Assembly: GCF_002258785.1 (NCBI RefSeq)
Contig: NZ_NOYI01000008.1
Coordinates: forward strand, 248,001-312,000
DNA from: Rhodococcus sp. 06-235-1A
Lineage (GTDB): Bacteria; Actinomycetota; Actinomycetes; Mycobacteriales; Mycobacteriaceae
Length of the DNA: 64,000 nt
Direction of reading: 5' to 3'
Below are positions 62,410 to 64,000 of this stretch, in pieces (position 1 is the stretch's first letter; each line of letters starts with the position of its first letter). The translations under genes were made by a program, and so were the position numbers. Below the pieces are notes generated by a model. That model saw nothing but the letters and a program-made list of their open reading frames with translations. It did no database searches and was not told the DNA's origin.

Positions 62410-63732
62410 ATGAATCGACGCACCCTGCTGCGCACGACCCTCGTCGGCGCGGTCGCGACGCTGGTACTGGCATCCTGCAGTTCCGAGACCGCACTGCCCG
62501 ACGGTGAACTCGGAGATCCGAACAGCGGCACCCTCACTTTCTGGGACAACAATGCCGGACCGGATCGAACCCCGTTGTACGAGGAACTGATTCGACGTTT
62601 CGAGGATGTCAATCCCGGCATCGACATCCAGTACGTCGGGCTTCCCTCGGACAGTGCCCAGCAGAAGTATCAGACGGCTCTCGCCGGTGGGTCGGCTCCC
62701 GATCTGGGGATCGTGTCCACCGCGTATCTGGCGCCCCTCGTCGCGCAGGATGCCGTCATTCCGCTCGACGATTTCGTGGCGTCCTCGCCACAGAAGGACG
62801 AGTACGACCCGAAGATCATCGAGTCGGCGATGGAGTCCGGTGGCGGTGAAAACCTGTACGGCCTGCCGTTCACCAGCAACAACGCAACGTTGTGGTATCG
62901 AGCCGACTGGTTCGAGGAGGCCGGCATCGAGCCCCCGGACACATGGGACGAATTCTACGACGCCGCAGACGAACTGACCGACAAGTCCGAGGGCCGCTAC
63001 GGGTTCACCATCCGAGGCGGTGCCGGTTCGATCTACCCGTTGCTGCAGCACATGTTCGCCACCACCGGCATCGACAACTTCTTCGACGGCAGCGAATCCA
63101 CCGTCAACCGACCCGAGATGGTGCAGGCCATCGAACGTTTCGCCGCCCTGTACGACGTGGACACCCCCACCGCCGACGTCAACAACGGTTTCCCGCAGAT
63201 GGTCGCCAGCTTCGGTGGTGGCTCGGTGGCGATGATGCAGCACAACCTCGGATCGTTGAGCAATCACCGCAAGGCCCTCGGCGACAACGTCGGTGCCGTC
63301 GCACTGCCTCGCGCGGACAACGGCGTCCGTACGGTGATGACGGACCCGTTCCCGTCCTACACGGTGTTCAAGAGCAGCAAGCATCAGGCTGCGGCCTGGA
63401 AGTTCCTCGAGTTCATGACCTCCTCGGAATCGCAGGCCTACTGGAACGAGAACGTGGGGCAGATTCCGGTCAACGCCGCCGCTCGCTCCGCTCCCGCCTT
63501 CCAGGCGATGCCGTCGGTGCAAGCTGCTCAGGCCGCCCTCGACGATCCGGAGACGGTGCTGGTCACCCCACCGGACTACCTGCCGGATTTCGGCAAGATC
63601 GTCCAGGTTCAGATGCTGGGCCAGTGGCAGAAGGTCCTCATCGGGCAGCTCAGCGCTCAGGACTTCGCCGACGACTTCGCCGAGAAGCTCGACCGCTCCA
63701 AGGCCAAATACGATGCCCGACAGGGTAAATAG
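62410..63732 (+). CDS. extracellular sugar-binding lipoprotein, hexuronate locus
   Basis: From ATG 62410 (GGAAAG 9 nt upstream) the product has 440 residues; ATG 62386 is an in-frame alternative. An RR-containing start, a hydrophobic core and the lipobox LASC (Cys23) mark a lipoprotein. The mature part is a family-1 binding protein (LTFWDNNAGPDRTPLYEELIRRFE, GLPFTSNNATLWYRADWFEEAGI). It delivers the sugar to the two permeases. Confidence 0.92.
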   Translation: MNRRTLLRTTLVGAVATLVLASCSSETALPDGELGDPNSGTLTFWDNNAGPDRTPLYEELIRRFEDVNPGIDIQYVGLPSDSAQQKYQTALAGGSAPDLGIVSTAYLAPLVAQDAVIPLDDFVASSPQKDEYDPKIIESAMESGGGENLYGLPFTSNNATLWYRADWFEEAGIEPPDTWDEFYDAADELTDKSEGRYGFTIRGGAGSIYPLLQHMFATTGIDNFFDGSESTVNRPEMVQAIERFAALYDVDTPTADVNNGFPQMVASFGGGSVAMMQHNLGSLSNHRKALGDNVGAVALPRADNGVRTVMTDPFPSYTVFKSSKHQAAAWKFLEFMTSSESQAYWNENVGQIPVNAAARSAPAFQAMPSVQAAQAALDDPETVLVTPPDYLPDFGKIVQVQMLGQWQKVLIGQLSAQDFADDFAEKLDRSKAKYDARQGK

Positions 63733-63745
63733 GGGACTCATCGCC

Positions 63746-64000
63746 ATGTCAAGCGTCATCACCGAGGTTGCCGTCCAGGTCTTCAAGACCGAGGCTCGCA
63801 CCGCCGTCGATTCCTACGGGCATCGACACCCGGGGCCGTCCGTCCCGACCACCCAGGCACTGTTGCGCATCACCGATTCCGACGGCGTCAGCGGCTACGT
63901 CCTCGGCAAGACCAACTACCTGCGCGAAGACCAAGTGGAGCAACACTTCCGGCCGGTCATGATCGGTACCGACCCGTTGCACCGCGAGGAGATGGACCGC
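63746..64000 (+). CDS. enolase-superfamily enzyme (mandelate racemase type), N-terminal part
   Basis: Only the first 85 residues are in the window. They match the capping N-terminal domain of mandelate racemase/muconate-lactonising enzymes (VAVQVFKTE, LLRITDSDGVSGYV, HFRPVMIGTDPLHREEM). The catalytic barrel lies beyond the right edge. Behind uronate dehydrogenase, an aldarolactone cycloisomerase or aldarate dehydratase would be logical. Confidence 0.75.
   Translation, partial: MSSVITEVAVQVFKTEARTAVDSYGHRHPGPSVPTTQALLRITDSDGVSGYVLGKTNYLREDQVEQHFRPVMIGTDPLHREEMDR

Overview
The window is high-GC actinobacterial DNA. The overlapping operons, GTG/TTG starts, MbtH-assisted NRPSs, SorC-type polyol locus and UgpC-type sugar transporters fit a Rhodococcus-like member of the Mycobacteriales. 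That placement is inferred from gene style; no rRNA or other marker is present. I saw no tRNA, rRNA, CRISPR array, transposase or phage gene.

Region 1 (1-3140) holds the 3' end of an alpha/beta hydrolase, a convergent acyl-CoA synthetase, and a malonyl-CoA:ACP transacylase gene broken by an internal deletion. Region 2 (3159-43800) is a biosynthetic gene cluster of about 40 kb. A LuxR-type regulator flanks it. From 39774 down to 4982, sixteen minus-strand genes run almost without gaps: two NRPSs (3019 and about 4993 aa), an MbtH protein, a reducing type II polyketide/fatty-acid set (ketoreductase, two hot-dog dehydratases, ACP, KS-alpha, chain-length factor, a second KS, and a short KS-like protein without a catalytic Cys), a double hot-dog thioesterase, a DsbA-fold isomerase-like protein, both subunits of a B12-dependent glutamate (methylaspartate) mutase, and an unassigned SRPBCC-like protein. 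Divergently, 39967-43800 encodes a two-gene ABC exporter followed by SbnA- and SbnB-like enzymes that make 2,3-diaminopropionate (Dap).

Read together, the type II enzymes should build an unsaturated acyl chain on the ACP. The first condensation domain could pass it to a six-module assembly line: X1(D) - D-Ser - X3(D) - Val-like - cationic (Dap proposed) - Asp-family (3-methylaspartate proposed), released by a thioesterase. The serine call is strong, the Val and Asp-family calls are good, and Dap and MeAsp are inferred from pocket residues plus the biosynthetic genes. I recognise no known product with this combination, so it is the best candidate here for an undescribed system.

Region 3 (43837-55876) is chromosomal: an ABC1/UbiB-family kinase-like membrane protein; a polyol uptake and oxidation locus (SorC regulator, lipoprotein binding protein, two permeases, ATPase, and divergently a zinc polyol dehydrogenase and a mannitol-dehydrogenase-family enzyme) with a clear inverted-repeat operator at 51264-51298; then a TrkH/TrkA potassium uptake pair. 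Region 4 (55988-64000) looks like hexuronate use: a second UgpC-like ATPase, uronate dehydrogenase, an unassigned 389-aa protein, an esterase-like hydrolase, two sugar permeases, a binding lipoprotein and the start of an enolase-superfamily enzyme. An identical 18-bp near-palindrome lies upstream of both the ATPase gene (57116-57133) and the permease operon (60431-60448), which suggests one regulator controls both.
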